A stretch of DNA of 15,873 bases from Candidatus Competibacteraceae bacterium. GTDB lineage: Bacteria; Pseudomonadota; Gammaproteobacteria; Competibacterales; Competibacteraceae. Location: positions 1-15,873 of the forward strand of contig JAGRHK010000007.1 in the NCBI GenBank assembly GCA_020444985.1, given 5' to 3'. Below the pieces are notes generated by a model. It saw only the letters and a program-made list of their open reading frames with translations. It searched no databases and was not told where the DNA came from. The translations under genes and the position numbers were made by a program. Positions 7,254 to 13,295 of the stretch are shown piece by piece. Position 1 is the stretch's first letter, and each line of letters begins with the position of its first letter.

Positions 7254-8105
7254 TCAGCTTTTTATTTTGGCATTGCTCAGCCATTTGACAGTGGCAGGAT
7301 CGCGGTGATCGAGAAAGCTGCTGGTATTTTGATCCAGAGTCTTGATGCTTTCCATTTCTTCAGCGCTCAGTTCAAAATCAAAAACCTGGAAGTTTTCGAC
7401 AATGCGTTCTTTGTTCACAGATTTGGGGATCACCGCAATATTGCGCTGAATGAGCCAACGTAATATGACCTGAGCGATACTCTTGCCATGTTTTTCGCCG
7501 ATAGAGCGCAGTAACGCATTCTGGAAAATACCATTTTTACCTTCGGCAAATGGCCCCCAGGATTGCACCTGAACTTGGTTATCCTGTAGGAATTGGCTGG
7601 TTTCAATCTGCTGGCAGAAGGGGTGGGTTTCGATCTGGTTGACGGCTGGGATCATTTCATGGTGTACGATGAAATCCATAACACGGTCGGGTTGGAAGTT
7701 GCTGATACCTATGGCGCGAATTCGGCCTTCCCGACACAATTCCTCCATGGCGCGCCAAGCACCATAAACATCTCCGTAAGGTTGGTGAATCAAATACAGA
7801 TCGAGATAATCCAGTCCCAGTTTTGACAGTGATTTCTCAAAAGCTTGTTTGGCGCTGTTATACCCAGCATCTTGTATCCACAATTTGGTGGTTACAAAAA
7901 TATCCTCGCGTGCGATACCGCTGTTTTTAATGGCCCTGCCGACGGCTTCTTCATTCATGTAGGCAGCGGCGGTATCGAGAAGACGATAACCCGTCTCTAA
8001 AGCCTGCGACACGCTGCGCTCACATTCTTTCAGATCGGCAATTTGATAAACGCCAAATCCAAAGATGGGCATTTCAACGCCGTTGTTAAGGATAAGAGTC
8101 TGCAT
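7254..8105 (-). CDS. aldo/keto reductase, AKR5 (2,5-diketo-D-gluconate reductase-like) group
   Basis: A 283-aa aldo/keto reductase of the short DkgA/DkgB-like group: NNGVEMPIFGFGVYQI at the N-terminus, Asp44 and Tyr49 (LLDTAAAYMNEEAVG), Lys74 (VTTKLW), His107 (YLIHQP), AIGISNF, VNQIETHPF and VIPKSVNKERIVENF. It probably reduces small aldehydes or keto sugars with NADPH; the substrate is not fixed. AGGAG lies just before the ATG. Base composition differs from its neighbours: lines sampled within it run 45-48% GC against about 58% in the reductase to its left. It is flanked by the two copies of the promoter repeat and by small hairpins. This suggests it entered the cluster separately from the genes on either side. 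Promoter copy 2 would drive it through a leader of about 170 nt. Confidence 0.93.
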   Translation of the reverse strand: MQTLILNNGVEMPIFGFGVYQIADLKECERSVSQALETGYRLLDTAAAYMNEEAVGRAIKNSGIAREDIFVTTKLWIQDAGYNSAKQAFEKSLSKLGLDYLDLYLIHQPYGDVYGAWRAMEELCREGRIRAIGISNFQPDRVMDFIVHHEMIPAVNQIETHPFCQQIETSQFLQDNQVQVQSWGPFAEGKNGIFQNALLRSIGEKHGKSIAQVILRWLIQRNIAVIPKSVNKERIVENFQVFDFELSAEEMESIKTLDQNTSSFLDHRDPATVKWLSNAKIKS

Positions 8106-8146
8106 GAATATTCTCCTGGTGTATGGGAAATTGTGATTATTTAATT

Positions 8147-8166
8147 CCCCTTTTTTAGTAAAGGGG
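8147..8166. repeat. intergenic hairpin in the leader of the AKR5-type gene
   Basis: CCCCTTT (8147-8153) pairs with AAAGGGG (8160-8166) around TTTAGT; a further GAGGGG follows at 8172-8177 and could compete for the same CCCC. It lies 41 bp before the start codon, on the predicted 5' leader transcript. Confidence 0.5.
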
Positions 8167-8200
8167 CGTTAGAGGGGTTTTAGTTTCATCGCTCATGCAA

Positions 8201-8244
8201 AATCCCGCTGACTCCTGTTTTTCAATAGGAGGAGATGAGGGATT
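8201..8244. repeat. nested inverted repeat in the leader of the AKR5-type gene
   Basis: AATCCC (8201-8206) pairs with GGGATT (8239-8244), and CTCCT (8212-8216) with AGGAG (8227-8231), with internal loops. Its minus-strand transcript would form a branched or bulged hairpin between the promoter (8286-8314) and the start codon (8105). Confidence 0.4.
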
Positions 8245-8261
8245 AAGAAAAATTGCCACAT

Positions 8262-8381
8262 AAGCCGAACGATTTTCAATATCACAGTCTAGATTGCTGT
8301 ATTACACTTAACAACTGGGTATTTATTGCATAACTTATTGAGAATATTTCATCAATGTCATCACCAGTCGGTCTTTCGGAA
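8262..8381. repeat. promoter-region duplication, right copy
   Basis: Partner of 7081-7200 at 1181 bp spacing. This copy keeps the intact LysR start codon (8355) and first codons, so it is the functional version of the divergent region. The identical 32-bp core is 8285-8316. Confidence 0.9.
8286..8336. promoter_or_regulatory. divergent promoter of the LysR gene and AKR5-type gene, with LysR-type box (copy 2)
   Basis: Minus strand: TTGTTA (8309-8314), 17 bp, TAGACT (8286-8291), towards the AKR5-type gene. Plus strand: TTAACA (8308-8313, 5/6 to consensus), 17 bp, TAACTT (8331-8336, weak), towards the LysR gene. The two -35 elements overlap. TTGCT-N11-AACAA (8294-8314) is a T-N11-A dyad over both -35s. 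This is the usual layout for a LysR regulator that represses itself and activates the divergent gene. Promoter positions are by eye. Confidence 0.55.
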
Positions 8382-9260
8382 CTCACTGCGTTTCTCACCA
8401 TTGCTGAGCGGCAAAGCTTTCGCGCCGCCGCCGGTGTGCTCGGTATCTCGCCATCGGCGCTGAGTCATGCGATGCGAAGTCTTGAAGCGAAGTTGTCCGT
8501 GCGTTTATTCAATCGCACCACACGTTCAGTAGCCTTGACCGAAGCGGGAGAGCAGCTTTTAGGTCGTGTGCGTCCTGCCATGGCCAATCTGGAGGATGCT
8601 ATCAATGAGGTGGCTTCGGCGCGTAATCGGCCTACGGGGACGATCAAGATCAGCACTTCAGAAGCGGCGGCGCTGCCGCTGATCCGTCATGTGTTGCCGG
8701 AGTTTATGGAGCGCTACCCTGATATTCGTGTCGAGTTTGTGGTGGATGCACGTTATCTCGACATTGTGGCGCAGGGTTTCGATGCCGGTATTCGCCTGTA
8801 TGAAGATGTGCCACAAGACATGATCGCCGTGCGATTCCAGCCCGATATGGTGCTTGCCGTGGTCGCCTCTCCCGAATATCTACAGCGACAGGGTATTCCC
8901 AAAGAGCCACATGAGCTGACACAGCATCGTTGCATCCGCGTGCGTTTTGAGGGCGGAGCACTCCTGGAATGGGAGCTGGTTCAGCGCGGAAGGAACGCGC
9001 ATGTCCATGTCGATGGGCCACTCACGCTCGGCAGTTTGAATCTTGCGGTGGAAGCGGCGCTTGCTGGTATCGGCATCGCGTGGTTGCCGATGAGCTATAT
9101 CAGCGAGCATTTGGAAGCGGGGCGGTTGGTACGCCTGTTGCCAGAATGGAGTCCCTCGTTTCCAGGATTGAGTCTTTATTACCCAGCCAATCGGCACCCG
9201 CCTGCTGCATTGCGGTTATTTGTGGAGGCTGTGCGAAAGTGGGCTGCGAGTGATCTGTAG
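8355..9260 (+). CDS. LysR-family transcriptional regulator (CrgA/DmlR-like group)
   Basis: A 301-aa LysR-type regulator. The N-terminal winged helix-turn-helix covers about residues 7-64 (ELTAFLTIAERQSFRAAA, LGISPSALSHAMRSLEAKL, RLFNRTTRSVALTEAG). A type 2 periplasmic-binding-protein effector domain follows from about 90 to the end (GTIKISTSEAAALPLI, FDAGIRLYEDVP, ALAGIGIAWLP). The group includes CrgA- and DmlR-like regulators; the inducer is unknown. The Shine-Dalgarno is weak (GAGA about 14 bases upstream). It is divergent from the AKR5-type gene and the reductase run. The overlapping -35 elements and T-N11-A box (8294-8314) make it the likely controller of both. A decayed duplicate of its 5' end lies at 7174-7209. 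It converges on the EamA gene with a 15-bp gap. Confidence 0.93.
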   Translation: MSSPVGLSELTAFLTIAERQSFRAAAGVLGISPSALSHAMRSLEAKLSVRLFNRTTRSVALTEAGEQLLGRVRPAMANLEDAINEVASARNRPTGTIKISTSEAAALPLIRHVLPEFMERYPDIRVEFVVDARYLDIVAQGFDAGIRLYEDVPQDMIAVRFQPDMVLAVVASPEYLQRQGIPKEPHELTQHRCIRVRFEGGALLEWELVQRGRNAHVHVDGPLTLGSLNLAVEAALAGIGIAWLPMSYISEHLEAGRLVRLLPEWSPSFPGLSLYYPANRHPPAALRLFVEAVRKWAASDL

Positions 9261-9275
9261 GAATAAAACGGAAAG

Positions 9276-10163
9276 TCAGTGCTTGCTTTTCGGATGATGA
9301 AGTTTAAGTGCGCTGATCCCGCCCGAGACGGTAATCACAACCATACCCAGAACACTCAAATGATCCGGTACATGGCCGAATACGAGCCAGCCGAGCAATC
9401 CCGCCCATAGCAGTTGCAGATAGCTCATGGGTGCCAACAGCGAGGCGGGCGCGTGCCGATAGGCGGCGGTGAGTAGGAAATGCCCCAAGGCACTGGCGGT
9501 GCCGATGAGCAGAAAAAGCAGCAGTTCCCATCTTGTCGGCACCGGTCCTCCCCAGCTCCAGGGTAGAAAAGCACCGCAGCCGATGGCTCCGACCAGAGCG
9601 GTATAAAACAGCAAGCTGAGTGTCTGCTCCGTATGAGCCAGCGCCCGTGACAGTAGGAAGTAGACGACGAGTCCACCCACCGCGCAGAGTGCGAAGACCA
9701 TCCCTCCCGGATCAAGTCCGCTGCCAGGACGCACGATCAGCAAGACGCCGCAGAAACCGGTTATGGCCGCTGCCCATCGCAGGATGCCAATGTGTTCGCC
9801 CAAGATTGGGCGTGCGAGCAGCACTACGAGCAGAGGTGCGAGGAAAGTGATGCTGGTAGTTTCGGCGACCGGCATGCGATGCAGCGCCAAGCCGATGAAA
9901 ATCGAGGTGACGGCCAGCGCTGCTGCACGGATCAGGACCAAGCCGGTGCGTCGAGTCTGGATCAGTTTTCGACCTTGGGTTGGCGCCAGGAACACGATCA
10001 TCAGCAGGCAATGCACGATGTAGCGCATCGCCACCACCAGCGGTGCTTCGTAGTGAACCGTGAGGATCTTGGTCGCGGCATCCATGCCGGCGAGCAGAAA
10101 CAGGCCAGCTAACAATAGGAAGACACCGCGTAGCAACTCGGCAGAGGTTTGTTGCGTGCTCAT
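9276..10163 (-). CDS. EamA-domain transporter of the DMT superfamily
   Basis: A 295-aa inner-membrane protein with about ten hydrophobic helices in two EamA repeats (roughly residues 14-145 and 152-285). Each repeat has the typical late-helix pattern: ETTSITFLAPLLVVLLARPILGE in the first, APASLLAPMSYLQLLWAGLLGWL in the second. Members export amino acids, metabolites or toxic compounds; the substrate cannot be predicted. The ATG follows CAACCCTTCCCAAC, with no evident Shine-Dalgarno. It ends 15 bp from the convergent LysR stop. It starts 33 bp after the DUF5666 gene in the same direction, so it may be transcribed with the DUF6502-DUF5666 pair or on its own; I see no terminator hairpin in the 33-bp gap. 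Confidence 0.9.
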   Translation of the reverse strand: MSTQQTSAELLRGVFLLLAGLFLLAGMDAATKILTVHYEAPLVVAMRYIVHCLLMIVFLAPTQGRKLIQTRRTGLVLIRAAALAVTSIFIGLALHRMPVAETTSITFLAPLLVVLLARPILGEHIGILRWAAAITGFCGVLLIVRPGSGLDPGGMVFALCAVGGLVVYFLLSRALAHTEQTLSLLFYTALVGAIGCGAFLPWSWGGPVPTRWELLLFLLIGTASALGHFLLTAAYRHAPASLLAPMSYLQLLWAGLLGWLVFGHVPDHLSVLGMVVITVSGGISALKLHHPKSKH

Positions 10164-10196
10164 GTTGGGAAGGGTTGTTGGTATTTTGCAAGAAGT

Positions 10197-11552
10197 CTAA
10201 TGTCCTCGCGCAGCGCCACCTCCTCGTCCTCCCTGTCGGCTGCCGCCTCCAAACCCTCCAATTGGCCCCTGACTTCCCGCTGCTGCCGGGTTCTTTTTGC
10301 CACCCGCCGGCGTTGCATGGTCGGGTGACGCCGTTTGCTCTTGGTCATCTGGGACGCCAGGTACATTGGGTACGTCAGATATACCGGGTAAGCTGTCCGG
10401 TGGGCCAACATTCCGACGGGTGGAACGCATGGCGCGCCGATTAGAAGGAGACAAGCCGCGTGATTTAGCGCCGCCTGATCCTTTGATCGTGTCAGCAACG
10501 ATGCGATTTTTCCCCGCAAGATGACCGAAAACGAGGATGGTCTGACCCTTGGTCAGCAAGCGATTCGCCTTGGTATCGGCAATTTGGGTTTGCGGAGTGA
10601 GTTCGACAGCAAAATTCGAAATACGCAACGTGGAGGGGGCTTGATGTTCCAGTACCAAGCCTTCGGCAATAATCCGCGCATCGTCTTCCAACAACGATGG
10701 CAGCGCATCGATTTCAATTTCGCGCACCACGAATCGCTTGCCATCCCATCGACCTCGTACCAACGCCTTTTCGCCCACCTCCGCAGATAAAGAGTGCTCC
10801 GCCACTTGCAGCGGTATGCCCGAAAGATTCCAGGAGCCGGACGCCGTTTGCTGTAGCGTGCCGACAGCACTGTGTTCCTTAAGATAGGAGACCGGTTCAA
10901 GGCGGCTCGCATGGATGACGCCGCTTGCATCACGAAAACCGGAGACGCGCACCAAGTGGTTTAATTGGAGTGCGCCAAGGGTGATCGGACCATTTGGACG
11001 TGTAGCGTCACTGATGATGACGGGTTGATCCATGACATAAAGCATTCCGTGGCGCGGATCAAGGCGGGTCACCGGGCCTTGGAGTGCGTCAAGAATGAGA
11101 ATATGCCGTGCTTCCAGTTGCGATTCGGGGCCATCGGCAGCGATAGCAACGATCTGGCCGAGCGCTAAGTTACGTAAGTGGACACGGACACCGTTGTGTC
11201 TCAAGATCGTATTGGCGTCGAAATCAATTTTCAAACCATTCACGCAGACACTGCTGAAAGCCGTGATGGTTCCAATAATACCGGTGCCGCCGGCACCGCC
11301 GGGTTGCTTACCCGTACCGCCGCTGCCACCCGGCATTCTACCGGCGCTACCGCCGCCGTCTTGAGTGAGCTTGTCGTTCCCCTCGATTCCACGGTCATTC
11401 CAATCGCCGCTCGGCGGTATCGATTCAACGCAAGCGAGTCGCGCGGCCTGCGCGATGGTTGGCCCGACACTACTTCCCAGTATCAGCAGCCATATGGCGG
11501 TTGTGAGACAGAGAAGATGGACTGCGGGTCGAAACCACTGATGACGGATCAT
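10197..11552 (-). CDS. exported DUF5666-type protein with four beta-rich modules
   Basis: A 451-aa protein of unknown function. Residues 1-36 form a signal peptide (hydrophobic 11-33, cleavage likely after AQA). Residues 65-92 are a glycine-rich linker. Four similar modules of 55-68 residues follow, at about 91-158 (GIIGTITAFSSVCVNGLKI), 157-222 (GPVTRLDPRHGMLYVMDQPV), 229-284 (AVGTLQQTASGSWNLSGIPL) and 296-357 (AEGLVLEHQAPSTLRISNF). Each starts with a 'G.(I/V/L)' strand and ends in a strand such as ARHILIL or VIHASRLEPV. This matches DUF5666, which I take to be OB-like beta domains. The tail (360-451) is basic, then Pro/Gly-rich, ending GGFGGGSRQGGRGGGAARGH. The ATG overlaps the TGA of the upstream DUF6502 gene by four bases (ATGA), so the two are translationally coupled. 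Role unknown; periplasmic or envelope location is inferred. Confidence 0.85.
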   Translation of the reverse strand: MIRHQWFRPAVHLLCLTTAIWLLILGSSVGPTIAQAARLACVESIPPSGDWNDRGIEGNDKLTQDGGGSAGRMPGGSGGTGKQPGGAGGTGIIGTITAFSSVCVNGLKIDFDANTILRHNGVRVHLRNLALGQIVAIAADGPESQLEARHILILDALQGPVTRLDPRHGMLYVMDQPVIISDATRPNGPITLGALQLNHLVRVSGFRDASGVIHASRLEPVSYLKEHSAVGTLQQTASGSWNLSGIPLQVAEHSLSAEVGEKALVRGRWDGKRFVVREIEIDALPSLLEDDARIIAEGLVLEHQAPSTLRISNFAVELTPQTQIADTKANRLLTKGQTILVFGHLAGKNRIVADTIKGSGGAKSRGLSPSNRRAMRSTRRNVGPPDSLPGISDVPNVPGVPDDQEQTASPDHATPAGGKKNPAAAGSQGPIGGFGGGSRQGGRGGGAARGH

Positions 11553-12394
11553 GATGGCTCTTTTCCCTCTAGCGGTGTCGGTTCGCTATAAAAATAAATG
11601 CCGTAGGTGAAGCGTTGTCGGTTTTGCCCGTTTACGGCATCGCGTTCTTCCAGCGCAATCGCCTTGCTATTGACCTGTTGCAGCGATTCTACGCTAAGTC
11701 GTTTCGTCAACGCTTCCAGTTCTGAGATGCTTTCTGGCGATAAGGCGTCGTAATGCACGCTGCGCTCCAGCAGGGGAGGGGTTTCGCCAAGCAGGTTATG
11801 CACGGAGGCAGCGGCATGATCATGCAGATTGTGGCCAAAGTAAAAAACAATCTCGTCGAAACCAGCGCGTGGCACGAAGCTACCCGTGCTGAGCACCACC
11901 TCGTCGCGTTCATTCAAAGTGGCGATTCCCAGGCGCAGCCATTCGTCGAGCACGACACGGGAACGGATATCTTTGCTGACGCTGGCCACCAGCGATTCGA
12001 AGGAGGCGCCAGCGCTCGCGCTCGCCAAGCGCGGCAGCGGACGCGGACGGCCCTGTGGATCGAGGTAAGGCGCTTTAGCGATCCAGAGACCCACCAGTTG
12101 CGCGCCAAGGGATACTGATTCGGGTGTCTGCCCCGTCCCTGCTGGATCCGACGGAATCCCGCGTAAGCGTTTCAATTCCTTACGATGGATACCGGTCAGG
12201 AGATGGAGACGGCTGTCGCTGGGTATTGTTTCAGGCAGGGAGAAATGGTGGCGGGCCACATCGACGAACAGCATTTTCAGCAGTTCCGCAAAAGCCGGGT
12301 AGGTAATGCCATGCGCTAAAGCTAAACGCACGATGGGTTTCAAGATGCGCGTCAGCGCGGCAGCGAGTGTGGAAGGCGGAGTTAGTGGCGTCAC
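11549..12394 (-). CDS. DUF6502 family protein, candidate DNA-binding regulator
   Basis: A 281-aa soluble protein that I recognise as DUF6502; no function is established that I know of. Residues 9-52 are helical (ILKPIVRLALAHGITYPAFAELLKMLFVDVA). Residues 59-78 (SDSRLHLLTGIHRKELKRLR) read like a helix-turn-helix whose recognition helix is GIHRKELKRLR. A second basic helical segment lies at 133-160. Together these suggest a winged-helix DNA-binding protein. The start is GTG (12392-12394) with only a weak Shine-Dalgarno; no ATG gives a better one. It overlaps the DUF5666 gene by four bases and is divergent from a secreted protein, with two palindromes in between. I infer, without proof, that it binds those palindromes and regulates itself and both neighbours. 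Confidence 0.82.
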   Translation of the reverse strand: MTPLTPPSTLAAALTRILKPIVRLALAHGITYPAFAELLKMLFVDVARHHFSLPETIPSDSRLHLLTGIHRKELKRLRGIPSDPAGTGQTPESVSLGAQLVGLWIAKAPYLDPQGRPRPLPRLASASAGASFESLVASVSKDIRSRVVLDEWLRLGIATLNERDEVVLSTGSFVPRAGFDEIVFYFGHNLHDHAAASVHNLLGETPPLLERSVHYDALSPESISELEALTKRLSVESLQQVNSKAIALEERDAVNGQNRQRFTYGIYFYSEPTPLEGKEPS

Positions 12395-12429
12395 AATGCG
12401 GGTCGCTCGAAACGAATGGAATGCAAACT

Positions 12430-12458
12430 ATTATCCTACATTTTCTTGACGTGGGAAA
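12430..12458 (-). promoter_or_regulatory. possible promoter of the DUF6502-DUF5666 operon
   Basis: On the minus strand GATAAT (12430-12435, 5/6 to the -10 consensus) lies 35 bp before the GTG start. Seventeen bases upstream is a weak -35, TTTCCC (12453-12458), which falls inside palindrome 1. A protein bound there would cover this promoter as well as the divergent one. Confidence 0.4.
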
Positions 12459-12474
12459 TTGTCCCACGTAAGAT
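12446..12474 (+). promoter_or_regulatory. promoter of the secreted-protein gene
   Basis: TTGACG (12446-12451, 5/6 to consensus), a 17-bp spacer and TAAGAT (12469-12474, 4/6) form a good sigma70-like promoter. Palindrome 1 fills the spacer and touches both hexamers. The predicted leader to the ATG at 12629 is about 148 nt. Confidence 0.6.
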
Positions 12475-12501
12475 AAATTCCGCGTGGGATAATTTCCCTC
12501 G
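12449..12501. promoter_or_regulatory. tandem operator: two GTGGGA-N5-TCCCAC palindromes
   Basis: Site 1 (12449-12469) is ACGTGGGA-N5-TCCCACGT, perfect over 8-bp arms. Site 2 (12483-12501) is CGTGGGA-N5-TCCCTCG, with one mismatch in 7-bp arms. Their centres are 33 bp apart, close to three helical turns, so a dimer on each would face the same side of the DNA. Site 1 lies in the promoter spacer of the secreted-protein gene, the classic place for a repressor. The cognate protein is unknown; DUF6502 is the nearest candidate. Confidence 0.7.
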
Positions 12502-12536
12502 CGATCGCCAGGCCTCATGAGGTGAGTTGCAAATAC

Positions 12537-12593
12537 ATGGTCGCCTTGCGTCTGACCGCGACGCTGTCAACGCCAATGTTCTCCCTAACATGA
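12537..12593 (+). CDS. possible 18-codon leader ORF
   Basis: An ATG at 12537 opens 18 codons (beginning MVALRLTATL) and closes with TGA at 12591-12593, inside the leader of the secreted-protein gene. AGGTGA (12520-12525) stands 11 bases before it, a weak Shine-Dalgarno. A direct repeat of CATGAGGT (12516-12523 and 12589-12596) brackets it. There is no further support for translation; it could easily be chance. Confidence 0.2.
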   Translation: MVALRLTATLSTPMFSLT

Positions 12594-12628
12594 GGTCAAT
12601 TGAAATTTACGATATGGAGTGATTCGAC

Positions 12629-13171
12629 ATGAAAGCGCGTTATGTTCCGGTATTGATCACGATGGGGTTAATGACGTGTGTGGGAGTGCAGGCTCGTGGT
12701 GGTCACGGTCCTGGAGACGGCACAAGCACAGCGACGACGGCCACCATTTCCACCACAGCAGTCAGCATTGATGAAAGCGCGACCTGCCAGGGGGGTGGCA
12801 CGCGCGCTATTAGTGGTTCCTATGATCCGACAACGGGTGTATTGGAAAGCACGATGAGCTACAGCAGTTGTATTGAGCGGGATTCGACTCAGGACGGTTC
12901 CATCACCACGACAGGCACCTTGGTTCAGGATAGCAGCGACAGCACGGTGTATGCCTTGGATATGAGCACTGTCACTGACATAACGCGTACGAGAGGAACC
13001 GACGAAAGCCAAATGACCTGTACGCGCACGGCTGTCGGTACTTATGACCTGACTGCCCAAACCTTTACGGGAACGGTTACGCAAGAAAGCTGCGTTGACG
13101 AGATGGTCGCGACCCAATATGGCGATATCGTGCAGCAATTGCTCAGTGGGCACATGGACGGACATCACTAA
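12629..13171 (+). CDS. small secreted protein with two cysteine-bounded repeats
   Basis: A 180-aa protein of unknown family. Residues 1-22 are a signal peptide (positive MKAR, hydrophobic YVPVLITMGLMTCVGV, likely cleavage after QA). LMTC at 14-17 is a poor lipobox because Thr precedes Cys. A Ser/Thr-rich linker (31-50) follows. Two related units come next: residues 52-91 (TCQGGGTRAISGSYDPTTG ... SSC) and 130-167 (TCTRTAVGTYDLTAQTF ... ESC). Each runs Cys, G.YD, a beta-like stretch, Cys, with spacings of 28 and 24 residues (Cys53/81 and Cys131/155). The paired cysteines suggest disulfides. The C-terminus is histidine-rich (GHMDGHH). GGAG (12616-12619) supports the start. It is divergent from the DUF6502-DUF5666 operon and shares its operator region. 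Confidence 0.8.
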   Translation: MKARYVPVLITMGLMTCVGVQARGGHGPGDGTSTATTATISTTAVSIDESATCQGGGTRAISGSYDPTTGVLESTMSYSSCIERDSTQDGSITTTGTLVQDSSDSTVYALDMSTVTDITRTRGTDESQMTCTRTAVGTYDLTAQTFTGTVTQESCVDEMVATQYGDIVQQLLSGHMDGHH

Positions 13172-13206
13172 AGATTGCGACCAAAGATTTTACTGAATAT
13201 TTCACG

Positions 13207-13234
13207 GAGGCTGCGCAATCTGTTGTGTAGCCTC
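13207..13234 (+). terminator. 12-bp hairpin after the secreted-protein gene
   Basis: GAGGCTGCGCAA and TTGTGTAGCCTC pair over 12 bp with two G-T wobbles around the loop TCTG, 35 bp after the stop codon. The following bases are TGCTGAAAAATTG, without a T-run, so termination is likely by position but not proven by form. Confidence 0.45.
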
Positions 13235-13295
13235 TGCTGAAAAATTGAGTTGAAAAAAACCACTTTCTTTCTGGAAAGCAGAGTCTTTCAATTCT

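Noticed and set aside
8124..8134. TGGGAAATTGT, identical to 11 bases of operator site 1 (12452-12462)
   Set aside because: The matching half-site TCCCAC is absent here, so there is no palindrome; a chance match or a shared AT-rich core is likelier than a third operator.
12629..12679. Lipoprotein signal (LMTC) in the secreted protein
   Set aside because: Thr before the Cys does not fit the usual lipobox, and a standard cleavage after QA at residue 22 fits better.
12668..13168. A 166-codon minus-strand frame opposite the secreted protein
   Set aside because: No Shine-Dalgarno, no family features and an erratic composition; the + strand frame has a signal peptide, a Shine-Dalgarno and an internal repeat.
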